This document shows, piece after piece, positions 48,489 to 56,697 of a stretch of 62,454 bases of DNA. The notes beneath the pieces were generated by a model. It saw only the letters and a program-made list of their open reading frames with translations. It was not told where the DNA came from and did not search any database. Position numbers and translations under genes: made by a program. The stretch spans positions 1-62,454 of the forward strand of contig LADS01000052.1 in NCBI GenBank assembly GCA_000961725.1, in the 5' to 3' direction. The stretch is from Desulfobulbaceae bacterium BRH_c16a (lineage in GTDB: Bacteria > Desulfobacterota > Desulfobulbia > Desulfobulbales > Desulfocapsaceae). The first letter of the stretch is position 1. Each line of letters begins with the position of its first letter.

Positions 48489-50188
48489 TGCCGGGCCAGC
48501 AGGCTCTCCTCATCGGTGATATCCATCTTTTCCCCGGTCTCCGGCTGGGCCTCCTCGTAGAAGGTTTCGCAGAAACGATAGTCTTTGGCGGTAATGCCGG
48601 CATCGAGATTGAACTGGTGCTCTATTCTCAGGGTCTCTTTGACAAAATCGTCAAACTCCACCTCGCCGATCTCCACCCCGTGCAGGGATTGAATGAGCCC
48701 CAGAAGCGGCTTCATATCGTTTTGTACCGAATAGCGGACGAAATTGCACATTCCCATGGCATCCATCCGGGAGCCGATAACCTGGAATTTTTTCGACAGG
48801 CCGACCTTTCCTTCCTTGCTGGTCGGGACCTCTTCATCCCGCAGGGTAAAGCCGAAGGTGTGGTCGGCCCCCATCGGTGAAGACAGATAGGTCATCGCCA
48901 TCCCTTTGGTCCCGCGAGGTTCGTACGCCGGAATCGCCTGGCCGAGGACATGGGGAGCGTGACGCACTCCAAGCACCTTGGCGGCAATCTTGCAGCCGGA
49001 GGCAAGAATCCTGCCAAGGGGCGTGAGGTTGCGGACCTCTTCCATCAGCCTGACCGCTGCTGCGGTATCGCCAAATTCGGCAAGCCCTGCTTCCATGGCC
49101 ACGCCAATTGCCGCGCCGACATCCAGGGTATCGACACCCGCATCGTTGGCTATTCGGTTCATGACGGCGATGGCGTCAAGATCCTGCAGACACAGGTTGG
49201 ATCCCATGAGCGCCATGGTCTCATACTCGATCGGCGAACACAACAATTTGCCGTCTTTGTCGGGATAGACATTGGAACACTGGATGGCACAGGGATTCAT
49301 GCAGGCATGCTGGGTTTGTCCCTCGCCACCGCGCGCCTTGATGGTATCGTACATGGTCTGGGCATTGATTTTTTCCGCCCCGTCCATGACACCATGACGG
49401 AAGTTTCTGGTCGGCAGAACCTTCAGCGCCTGGCAGATGTCGACCATTGCCGCGGTCCCGTACTTGGTGAACTTGGTCGACACCGGGTTGGCCTTGAGCA
49501 GGTTGACAATGTTTTTGGCCCCGGCCTTGAATACATCCTGATCGATAAACTCCGGCTTGACCTCGCCGTCATCGAGGATCACCATGGCGATGATCTTCTT
49601 TGAAGCCATGACCGCACCCAACCCGCCGCGCCCGGCATATCTGGAGCAGACGCCGTGGGGATCGGAACAGGCGATGCCGGTGGCGAGAAGCAGTTTCTCG
49701 GCGGTCGGTCCGATGGTCATGCAACCGGCCTTCTTGCCGAATCGCCCGGTCAGCATTTCGGATTTTTCATAGACCCCGACACCCGCAAGAAATTCGCCGT
49801 CGACCAGTTCGGTTTTATCTTTGCCGATGACAATAATCTTCCATCCGGCATCGCTTGCAGGCGCGTCCTCCAGGGCGATGCAGCGAAGACCCTGCCGCGC
49901 CATCCGAACTCCGACGATCCCGCCGGCGTTACTCTCCTTGATGCCGCCGGTAAGGGGGCTTTTGCCGCCAATGCTCAACCGGTCGGAGCTGGAGACTGCT
50001 GTGCCGGCGAGGGCGCCGGTGCAGAAAAACAGCTTGTTATGCCTGCCGAGAGGATCGCAGGTGGCCGGCACCTCTCTGCCGACAAGACGGGAGGAAAGCG
50101 TTCTCCCCCCTAAAAGGTACTCTTTTGTGGAAAAGGTTTCTGTTTTTGTGGCACCGGTCGCGGTGTTGATTCGTAACATGGTAAACAT
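48482..50188 (-). CDS. aor: Tungsten-type aldehyde:ferredoxin oxidoreductase
   Basis: A 568-residue enzyme of the AOR family, which oxidises aldehydes or related substrates with a tungsten bis-pterin and one 4Fe-4S cluster, passing electrons to ferredoxin. N-terminal LSIGGKSPLTGGIKESNAGG and YAGRGGLGAVMASK are pterin-binding motifs. Cluster ligands are in HACMNPCAIQC (CX3CX3C) with the fourth Cys likely in MGMCNF near residue 490. ATG 50188 is fixed by GGGAGG six bases upstream; the frame is open further up but without homology. Which aldehyde is used cannot be told. An inverted repeat lies in its 5' region. Confidence 0.93.
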   Translation of the reverse strand: MFTMLRINTATGATKTETFSTKEYLLGGRTLSSRLVGREVPATCDPLGRHNKLFFCTGALAGTAVSSSDRLSIGGKSPLTGGIKESNAGGIVGVRMARQGLRCIALEDAPASDAGWKIIVIGKDKTELVDGEFLAGVGVYEKSEMLTGRFGKKAGCMTIGPTAEKLLLATGIACSDPHGVCSRYAGRGGLGAVMASKKIIAMVILDDGEVKPEFIDQDVFKAGAKNIVNLLKANPVSTKFTKYGTAAMVDICQALKVLPTRNFRHGVMDGAEKINAQTMYDTIKARGGEGQTQHACMNPCAIQCSNVYPDKDGKLLCSPIEYETMALMGSNLCLQDLDAIAVMNRIANDAGVDTLDVGAAIGVAMEAGLAEFGDTAAAVRLMEEVRNLTPLGRILASGCKIAAKVLGVRHAPHVLGQAIPAYEPRGTKGMAMTYLSSPMGADHTFGFTLRDEEVPTSKEGKVGLSKKFQVIGSRMDAMGMCNFVRYSVQNDMKPLLGLIQSLHGVEIGEVEFDDFVKETLRIEHQFNLDAGITAKDYRFCETFYEEAQPETGEKMDITDEESLLARQW

Positions 50189-50222
50189 AATTATCCTCCC
50201 GGAATTAAACGCAACAGCGAAA

Positions 50223-50243
50223 TGTATACAATAAGTGAATACA
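50223..50243 (-). promoter_or_regulatory. Palindromic operator candidate upstream of AOR
   Basis: A 21-base imperfect palindrome: TGTATACAA and GTGAATACA around a short centre, 35 bases before the AOR start. TGTATACA-type sites are common for GntR-family regulators. TATAAT is readable on the minus strand just upstream (50258-50263), so the site overlaps the probable transcription start region. Confidence 0.4.
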
Positions 50244-50320
50244 TTTTTTGTACGACAATTATATCTCCTCGTCAAGTCTTTTCATCCATTAGATGCATCT
50301 GTCCAGGTGCGAAGACAAGA

Positions 50321-52600
50321 TTACCCTTCCGGCTGATAGAACCTCAACCGCAGGGCATTACTGACAACGGCAACTGAGCTGAGCGCCATTGCCGCACCGG
50401 CAAACATCGGGCTGAGAGTCGGTCCGCCAAAAACGGCCAGGACGCCCGCCGCAACCGGTATCCCTATTATATTGAAGGCAAAGGCCCAGAAGAGATTCTG
50501 CCGGATGTTTCGAAGGGTTGCCCTGCTGAGACCGATTGCCCGGCGAACTCCGGACAGATGCCCGGTCATTAAAACAATATCCGCCGATTCGACAGCCACA
50601 TCGATACCTGTCCCCATGGCAATTCCGACATCGGCGCGAGCCAGGGCCGGAGCGTCGTTGATGCCGTCGCCGATCATGGCAACGACCTTGCCTTCCTGCT
50701 GCAACCGGACGATTTCCTGCTCTTTATTATCAGGTAAAACGCCTGCGACCACCCTTTCAATGCCTGCCTGGGCGGCAATAGCCAGGGCGGTTTTTTGGTT
50801 GTCGCCGGTAAGCATCACCACCTCCATGCCCATCGCCTGAAGCTGTCCGACGGTGTCCCGTGCCTCACTTTTCAACGGATCGGCGATGGTCAGAAGGGCT
50901 GCGAGATTTCGCCCTACGGCAAGAAAGAGAACGGTCTTGCCCTGTTCGGAAAGCATGCCCGCCTGCTGCTCGATCTCCTTGGTCAGGCCACCGATCCTTC
51001 TTTCCTGAATAAATTCAATGTTGCCGAACAGCACTTCATGAGTCTCTTTTTCCACTGATATTACCGCCTCGATTCCCCGGCCCGGCGTTGCCGCAAAAGA
51101 TTGGGGTTCCGGCACGACACACCCCCGCGCCTCGGCCTCCTTGATAATCGCCTCGGCAAGAGGATGCTCCGAGCGGCTCTCAACCCCGGCCGCAAGAGTG
51201 AGAATGAGTGCTTCTTTTCCATCATAACCCGCAACCGGCAGAAGATCGATCACCTGCGGTTTGCCAAGCGTCAGCGTGCCGGTTTTGTCAAAGACCACAC
51301 AGCTCACCTTCTGGGCCATCTCAAGCACCTCGCCCGTTTTGACCAGAACACCCAGCTGTGCGCCACGGCCGGTGCCGACCATTATCGAAGTAGGAGTCGC
51401 CAGGCCCATGGCACAGGGGCAGGCAATGACCAGTACCGAAATAAAAATCCTGAGAGAATAGCTGAACCCGGCATCGCCCAGGAAAAACCAGCTGAACCCG
51501 GCCAAGGCGGCAAACACCATAACCGTCGGGACAAAATAAAAACTGATCCGATCGGCAAGGCTTGCAATCGGCGCCTTGGTTCCCTGGGCATCCTGCACCA
51601 GGCGAATGATCCGGGCCAGCATGGTGTCCCGGCCGACGTGGGCTGCCGTCATGATCAGGGAGCCATTTTTATTGAGAGTTCCACCGTAGAGAAAATCATC
51701 CTGCTTTTTTCGTACCGGCATACTCTCGCCGGTCAGCATCGATTCATCGACAGCGGATTCGCCATCGACAATCGTCCCGTCGACCGGGATTCGTTCCCCC
51801 GGCCGGATCAGAATGCGAGCACCTACTTTAATCTCAGCCACCGCCACCTGCCGTTGACCGCTGTCGTCGATCAGCGTGGCGGTCTCCGGGGCCAGCTGGA
51901 TCAGGTGCCTGATAGCATCGGTGGTTTTGGCCCTTGATCTTGCCTCAAAATATTTCCCGAGCGAAATCATGGCAATAAGCATTGCCGCCGATTCGAAATA
52001 GAGATCATGGGCGAGCATGACCGGATCGTTGCCGAGGCCGATCTCGACCAGATTCCAGCTGGAATAGATAAAGGCCGCGCCGGTGCCGATGGCGATGAGG
52101 GAATCCATGTTCGGCCCTCCCCGCAAGAGCGCCGGGATACCGATCAGATAAAAATGCCTGCCGAAAAAGAGCACCGGGATGGTCAACAGAAACTGCACGG
52201 CTGCGTAGGCAAAGGGAGAGGTCACGGGATGGACGACAGCCGGCAAAGTAATCCCGATCATATGGGCCATCGAAAAACTCATTATCAGGAGTGCCAGGAT
52301 AAAAACAGGCAGCAGTCTCTGTTTCATCGTCTGCAATTGCCTGGCGGCCTCCGCGAAATGATCCGAGCCGCCCCCTTCCGGTTCTGCCGGCGTGGCGGTA
52401 AAACCAAGACCGGAAATGGCCTGATCGATCGCCTGGACGGATATCCGTTCGGAATCGAAAATGATTTTTGCCTTTTCAGTGGCGAGATTCACCGAGCATT
52501 GCGCCACCCCTTGCAGATTGCCGACCACACGTTCAATGCGGGTCGAACACGCAGCACAATGCATCCCTTCTATATCCGCCACATAGTTTTGTTTTGTCAT
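50321..52600 (-). CDS. copA: Copper-exporting P1B-type ATPase CopA
   Basis: A 759-residue metal pump. One N-terminal heavy-metal domain with GMHCAAC; eight TM helices; the membrane metal site CPC in IACPCAMGLATP; the phosphorylation motif DKTGTLT; the HP motif SEHPLAEA; TGDN and GDGINDAPAL in the ATP-binding part. CPC with CxxC points to Cu(I) export. Start ATG 52600 places the metal domain directly at the N-terminus; ATG 52648 is possible. It is transcribed away from the methyltransferase-copZ pair. Confidence 0.95.
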   Translation of the reverse strand: MTKQNYVADIEGMHCAACSTRIERVVGNLQGVAQCSVNLATEKAKIIFDSERISVQAIDQAISGLGFTATPAEPEGGGSDHFAEAARQLQTMKQRLLPVFILALLIMSFSMAHMIGITLPAVVHPVTSPFAYAAVQFLLTIPVLFFGRHFYLIGIPALLRGGPNMDSLIAIGTGAAFIYSSWNLVEIGLGNDPVMLAHDLYFESAAMLIAMISLGKYFEARSRAKTTDAIRHLIQLAPETATLIDDSGQRQVAVAEIKVGARILIRPGERIPVDGTIVDGESAVDESMLTGESMPVRKKQDDFLYGGTLNKNGSLIMTAAHVGRDTMLARIIRLVQDAQGTKAPIASLADRISFYFVPTVMVFAALAGFSWFFLGDAGFSYSLRIFISVLVIACPCAMGLATPTSIMVGTGRGAQLGVLVKTGEVLEMAQKVSCVVFDKTGTLTLGKPQVIDLLPVAGYDGKEALILTLAAGVESRSEHPLAEAIIKEAEARGCVVPEPQSFAATPGRGIEAVISVEKETHEVLFGNIEFIQERRIGGLTKEIEQQAGMLSEQGKTVLFLAVGRNLAALLTIADPLKSEARDTVGQLQAMGMEVVMLTGDNQKTALAIAAQAGIERVVAGVLPDNKEQEIVRLQQEGKVVAMIGDGINDAPALARADVGIAMGTGIDVAVESADIVLMTGHLSGVRRAIGLSRATLRNIRQNLFWAFAFNIIGIPVAAGVLAVFGGPTLSPMFAGAAMALSSVAVVSNALRLRFYQPEG

Positions 52601-52744
52601 GATAGTATACGGTTGAGTTCCTACAAAGTCGCCGGAAAGTGTTCGCATAAATCTACATCTTTAAGGTATAGTAAAACAATACCACAACGTCGCAACTAAT
52701 AAGGGATTTTATCAGGTGTCACCGGCGACCTGAAAGGTAGCTTT

Positions 52745-52799
52745 GTAGGTTGGGCTGTGAAGCCCAACGTTTTTTGGGATGTTGGGCTTCACAGCCTAC
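52745..52799. repeat. REP-like long hairpin
   Basis: GGCTGTGAAGCCCAAC and its exact complement GTTGGGCTTCACAGCC are separated by 12 bases (GTTTTTTGGGAT region), with GTAGG/CTAC at the outer ends. This GTAGGTTGGGCT...AAGCCCAAC pattern is a common dispersed palindrome in proteobacterial genomes. It may also terminate transcripts. Confidence 0.7.
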
Positions 52800-52824
52800 A
52801 CGGCTGCATCTTGAACGGAATCAT

Positions 52825-52845
52825 GTAGGGTGCGTTCCACGCACC
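52825..52845. repeat. Short palindrome GTAGGGTGCG-type
   Basis: GTAGGGTGCGTTCCACGCACC forms GGTGCGT/ACGCACC around a two-base-class loop. It is of the same repeat class as the neighbouring hairpin. Confidence 0.5.
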
Positions 52846-52950
52846 ATTTGATAATTAAACTGGGCATGAGCAAAAACTCACAAGAAAAGGTGCATTTAAA
52901 ACTGGCGAAAAATGACAATTTCACGCAACCGATAACATCAGGAGCTTTCC

Positions 52951-53826
52951 ATGACCACCCCAGATAAATTCAACATGAACTCCGGCGGCTGACCGCCAAA
53001 AAACACCGCTGGTGGGCACCAGCTGCAAACTGCCATCCCGGCACTGAAACCGAAAAATCAACTTGATCCGGAAGCCTTCAGCGAAGAAGAGAAAAGCCGG
53101 ATCCGTTCGGCAATAAGAAAAAAGTATGCAGCGGTATCGTCATCGGCCGCAGGATATTTCAAATACGCGATCGGCAGGGAAGGCGCGCAAAAACTGGGGT
53201 ATGCACCGGAGCTTCTTGATAATACGCCGGATACCCTGCTGGATTCTTTTTGCGGAGTGGGCAATCCCTTTGCCGTGTCTCCGATCAAGAAGGGCAGTAT
53301 CGTGCTGGATATTGGCTGTGGCGCAGGATTCGACCTCGTTGTCGCCTCCCGCTTGACAGGAGAAACGGGCAGGGTTTATGGCGTTGACCTCACTCCCGAG
53401 ATGGTCGCCAGAGCACAGGCAAACCTTGCCGCAATCGCGGTCGACAACATCGAAGTAATCCATGTGTCCTCGGAGTCGCTTCCTTTTGCCGACAATACTT
53501 TCGATGTGGTTCTCTCCAACGGGGTCATCAACCTCTCCCCGGACAAACCGCAGCTCTTTGCCGAAATCCATCGGGTCCTGCACCCGGGCGGCCGGCTTCA
53601 ATTTGCCGATATAATCCTGGAAAAGATGTTGCCTCCGCAGCTTGCCGGAGACGTCGAGTCGTGGTCGCAGTGAATAGGCGGTGCGATCCCCGGTGGGGAT
53701 CAACTCCTCTTGATGAAGCAGGCCGGTTTCACGGATGTCTGCCAATATGCCGTCACCTCGGTCAAAACCTCCGAGTTCACTGTCGGTGCGGTGTTCTCCG
53801 GCATAAAAGGAAAGACTTCAAGCTGA
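52951..53826 (+). CDS. ArsM-like SAM methyltransferase, probable selenoprotein with two Sec codons
   Basis: A 291-residue frame from ATG 52951 (AGGAG six bases upstream) if UGA at 52990 (residue 14, NMNSGG-U-PP) and at 53671 (residue 241, ESWSQ-U-IGGA) are read through. The body is an ArsM-like methyltransferase: IRKKYAAVSSSA, Cys101 in SFCGVGNP, SAM motif VLDIGCGAGFD (118-128), GVDLTPEMV. ArsM catalytic cysteines: the first matches Cys101; the second (SNC) is Gly191 here; the third (W..C.xGA) is the second UGA. Between the first UGA and 53257 there is no ATG, GTG or TTG in frame, although the conserved fold begins earlier. Hairpins follow each UGA. Substrate unknown; neighbours copA and copZ suggest metal(loid). 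Confidence 0.8.
53008..53023 (+). promoter_or_regulatory. SECIS-like hairpin after first UGA
   Basis: GCTGGT (53008-53013) and ACCAGC (53018-53023) form a perfect 6-bp stem with loop GGGC. The first loop G is 22 bases after the UGA at 52990-52992, within the range known for bacterial SECIS elements. Confidence 0.6.
53685..53701 (+). promoter_or_regulatory. SECIS-like hairpin after second UGA
   Basis: GATCCCC (53685-53691) and GGGGATC (53695-53701) form a perfect 7-bp stem with loop GGT. The loop G is 19 bases after the UGA at 53671-53673. GGU at the tip recalls the apical GU of the E. coli fdhF SECIS. Confidence 0.65.
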
Positions 53827-53920
53827 CGGGGACGATTCAACACCCACAATCTTGCAGAACCAACTGGAATGATTATCATACAGGCTTACAAGACCATGGA
53901 TCATTATTCCGGAGGAACAG

Positions 53921-54118
53921 ATGGAAACCCTGAAGATAAAAGGAATGAGCTGCCAGCATTGCGTCGGCTCGGTGAAAAAAGCACTGGAAAACGTCGACGG
54001 CCTGTCACAGGTGACTGTCAACCTGGATGCCGGTGAGGCCACATTTAAAAATGAAGGTGCCGATCGCCGGAAGATCCGCGAGGCGATCAGCAAGATCGGC
54101 TTCGAGCCGGGCGAATGA
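53921..54118 (+). CDS. copZ: CopZ-like heavy-metal chaperone
   Basis: A 65-residue single HMA domain. The metal motif is KGMSCQHCVGSVKKAL (GMxCxxC), and the fold ends KIREAISKIGFEPGE. It would deliver Cu(I) to a P-type ATPase such as CopA. GGAGG lies five bases before ATG 53921. It follows the methyltransferase by 94 bases on the same strand, so the two may share a transcript. Confidence 0.93.
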   Translation: METLKIKGMSCQHCVGSVKKALENVDGLSQVTVNLDAGEATFKNEGADRRKIREAISKIGFEPGE

Positions 54119-54157
54119 AATCAGGGACGCCGGCTCTTTCGCCGGTGTCGCTTTACG

Positions 54158-54679
54158 CTATCCCTGCAACGCCATCTTCTCTTTTAATTCTTTCACATAA
54201 CCAGCGGCAGTGGGATGTCCCTTTTCCTCTGCAAGTTGCCACCAGAATAACGCCTTCCGGTAATCCTTCTTAACGCCCAAGCCTTTGGCATACATCAGGC
54301 CAATATTGATGTGGGCATCGGTATAACCTTGTTCAGCGGCATTCTGAAAGCATTGCACTGCCGTTTTATAACACTGCTTGCCGCCCTTGCCGGTATTATA
54401 GAGCACTCCCAGCACCAGATTTGCGTGGGCGATAATTTTCGCATCGGCCCCTTCCTGATGAATGACTCTCTCGTACCAGTACCGCGCCTTTTCAAAGTCC
54501 TGCTCCACGCCCTTCCCGCTGAGATATAAATGACCGATATAACTTTGGGCATTGCAGTCGCCCTGTTCGGCTTTGACAAGAATGTCTTGAGGGCATCTAG
54601 CCAGACTTTGCGCAGCTGTGATAAAAAACAGGGAGAGAAACAGGAAAACCGAAAACGAAATGAATCGACGATTTGTCAC
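54158..54679 (-). CDS. Sel1-repeat (tetratricopeptide-like) exported protein
   Basis: A 173-residue protein with a signal peptide (residues 1-27, FSVFLFLSLFFITAAQSLA) and three Sel1-like repeats: GDCNAQSYIGHLYLSGKGVEQDFEKARYWY, AHANLVLGVLYNTGKGGKQCYKTAVQCF, and AHINIGLMYAKGLGVKKDYRKALFWW. Sel1 proteins act as scaffolds; a specific role is not evident. The start is GTG 54679, with GAGGAG about 11 bases upstream. Confidence 0.85.
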   Translation of the reverse strand: MTNRRFISFSVFLFLSLFFITAAQSLARCPQDILVKAEQGDCNAQSYIGHLYLSGKGVEQDFEKARYWYERVIHQEGADAKIIAHANLVLGVLYNTGKGGKQCYKTAVQCFQNAAEQGYTDAHINIGLMYAKGLGVKKDYRKALFWWQLAEEKGHPTAAGYVKELKEKMALQG

Positions 54680-55222
54680 GCTACGGCAAGCTCCTCGAAA
54701 TTTGGTTGTAACAACAGGTTTTTATTGAAACCTGTCGCCGGTAAAACCAATTTTTATACTCTATCGGTCAAAACATTCAATAAAATTAATTATTTTGATA
54801 AAAAAATAATTCCCATCAAAGAAATATTTTTTCATTTAAATGCCCAAAAAAACCCGATCCCGCCTTCACTCTCTATCGCCTCGAATTGACGACTTTATTG
54901 AGAAAAATTATCATTATTCACAAAATTTATTAGACCTTTACCCTCATTCGTGAGAGAATTTTTTAATGCGAAACGCTTACTTGTTCCTGTTACCAAGCCT
55001 TACCGCAGGTCTTGCCAAGAAAAGATAATATGTTTACCAGTTAAGTCACCTGCTCTCCGAGGTACATATTATTTGGCGAAAATGTTTGTAAAATCAAGAC
55101 TCGACCCGACTGGACAAAAGTTGAGCAACAGGCTGTCAGGGGATACTGAAAGAGGAGAGCAGCTACTACTTTTTTACAACTGGAAATTTGAGAATTTTAC
55201 TGTAACGAGTGGGGAGAAAACT
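54680..55222. other. 543-base AT-rich region before the lap genes
   Basis: No gene. The left part is very AT-rich. A long hairpin lies at 55025-55072. The frame of the next gene is open leftward to 54950, but that stretch lacks any protein feature and the signal peptide begins at 55223. It probably holds promoters and a long 5' leader for the lapE-G-D operon. Confidence 0.5.
55025..55072 (+). promoter_or_regulatory. Leader hairpin upstream of lapE
   Basis: ATAATATGT (55025-55033) and ACATATTAT (55064-55072) pair exactly; an inner ACC/GGT pair continues the helix past a two-base bulge. No T-run follows. It could be an mRNA leader structure or an operator. Confidence 0.4.
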
Positions 55223-56635
55223 ATGAAATGGAGCAAACTAATAAGTTCTGCAATAGTTGGAGGAGCACTATCGTTAACCGCCGGCAATATCCAGGCAGAA
55301 ACACTTCGGGAGGCAGTCGATGCGATGCTCCAGACACACCCGGAAGTGAGAAGCAACGCCTATAATACTCTTGGTCGACAGGAAGAAGTCGAACAGGCAA
55401 AGGCCGGTTATTATCCGACACTTAATTTTTCAGCCGGATATGGCCTACAGGAAGTACAGGAACCCGTAGACGAAACCCTTTATCCGGAGCAATACAGCTT
55501 AAGTTTACGACAAAATGTTTTTAACGGACTGGCGACCATGAATGAGGTCGACCGCCAGAAAGCCCGCGTTAAATCTTCCGCATATCGTCTCCAGGGCACC
55601 TCGGAAAATACCGCTCTCAGAACGGCTCAAGTGTATCTGAACGTCTTACGCCAAGAAGAGTTGGTGCGCTTATCCGAAGAAAACCGGGATTCCCACCTGC
55701 GAATCGCCGACCAGATCAAGATGCGCAGCGACTCCGGGGTTGCAAGCAAATCGGACAGTGACCAGGTTGCCGGGCGTGTTTCACTTGCCGAAGCCAATGT
55801 GGTTGTCACCAAAACCAATCTGGTTGACGCACACAGTAATTATCTTGCCGTCGTCGGCCACCTGCCAAACGATCTGCAGAGACCTGTGCCTCCGGATTCT
55901 CTGATCCCCGCTTCAGTCGACGAAGCTACAGAGGCAGCCCTCAGGCAGCATCCCACCTTGAAATCGGCAGCTGCCGATCTTGAGGCGAGACAAGAGCAGG
56001 ATGAGGTTGCCAAATCCCCTTACTATCCCGTAATAGATCTCGAATTGGACCAGCACTGGAACGATGATTTTGACGAGACTATTAACGACCAGGCCAAGGA
56101 CTACTACTTCATCGCCATGGTAAGGCTGCGCTACAACCTTTTCAACGGCTTTAAAAATCAGGCACGAAAAGCCGAAACCGCACTTCTGGTCAGTGAAGCA
56201 AGGGAAATCAGGAACAATACGCACCGGCAGGTGGTTGAATCCATGCGTCTTTCATGGATGGCATACCAGGCGGTTCAGGACAGGATCAAGTATCTGGAAC
56301 AGCGGGTCGCATCGACGGCAGACACTGCCGGATCCTACACCAAACAGTTCAACCTCGGCAAGCGGACTCTCCTGGACGTACTTGATACCGAAGCCGAAGT
56401 CATCGACGCAAAACGCGCCCTGGTCGAGGCAAAATACGACGGCCTCTATGCCCAATACCGCATTCTCAATGGTCTGGGACAACTGGTACAGGCATTTGAC
56501 CTGCAGTGGCCGGAAGAAAGCCAAGTAGAAGAAGATGACACCAGGGAAGCGAGCAAAAGAAATGAATCGAAAGTCGAGATAGCTCCGAAAATTCGTACCT
56601 TCGATACCATGAAAAGCTATATTTCTGCCGGTTGA
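55223..56635 (+). CDS. lapE: TolC-family outer membrane channel (LapE/AggA type)
   Basis: A 470-residue outer-membrane efflux protein for type I secretion. Signal peptide residues 1-24 (LISSAIVGGALSLTAGNIQA) follow GGGGAG at the right distance from ATG 55223. The two TolC repeats are seen: TLREAVDAMLQTHPEVRSNAYN ... RLRYNLFNGFKNQARKAETALL and QFNLGKRTLLDVLDTEAEVIDAKRALVEAKYDGLYAQYRIL. The latter matches the AggA/LapE group. It heads an operon with lapG and lapD and would export the LapA adhesin. Inner-membrane LapB/LapC partners are not in the window. Confidence 0.9.
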   Translation: MKWSKLISSAIVGGALSLTAGNIQAETLREAVDAMLQTHPEVRSNAYNTLGRQEEVEQAKAGYYPTLNFSAGYGLQEVQEPVDETLYPEQYSLSLRQNVFNGLATMNEVDRQKARVKSSAYRLQGTSENTALRTAQVYLNVLRQEELVRLSEENRDSHLRIADQIKMRSDSGVASKSDSDQVAGRVSLAEANVVVTKTNLVDAHSNYLAVVGHLPNDLQRPVPPDSLIPASVDEATEAALRQHPTLKSAAADLEARQEQDEVAKSPYYPVIDLELDQHWNDDFDETINDQAKDYYFIAMVRLRYNLFNGFKNQARKAETALLVSEAREIRNNTHRQVVESMRLSWMAYQAVQDRIKYLEQRVASTADTAGSYTKQFNLGKRTLLDVLDTEAEVIDAKRALVEAKYDGLYAQYRILNGLGQLVQAFDLQWPEESQVEEDDTREASKRNESKVEIAPKIRTFDTMKSYISAG

Positions 56636-56697
56636 TTCTTACTAATGTGTCGAGCAGGCCAGCATTCCCCTGCCCTGCTCGCCGCAGTTCGGAATAA

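Larger units (their letters stand above)
52601..52950. other. Divergent intergenic region copA/methyltransferase with palindromic repeats
   Basis: 350 bases without a convincing gene. It contains the two hairpin repeats at 52745-52799 and 52825-52845. The Shine-Dalgarno AGGAG of the methyltransferase is at 52940-52944. Confidence 0.55.

Noticed and set aside
53257..53673. Shorter methyltransferase ORF starting at GTG 53257 and ending at the second UGA
   Set aside because: It would begin inside the conserved fold after the first catalytic Cys and end before the conserved IGGA block; no ribosome-binding site.
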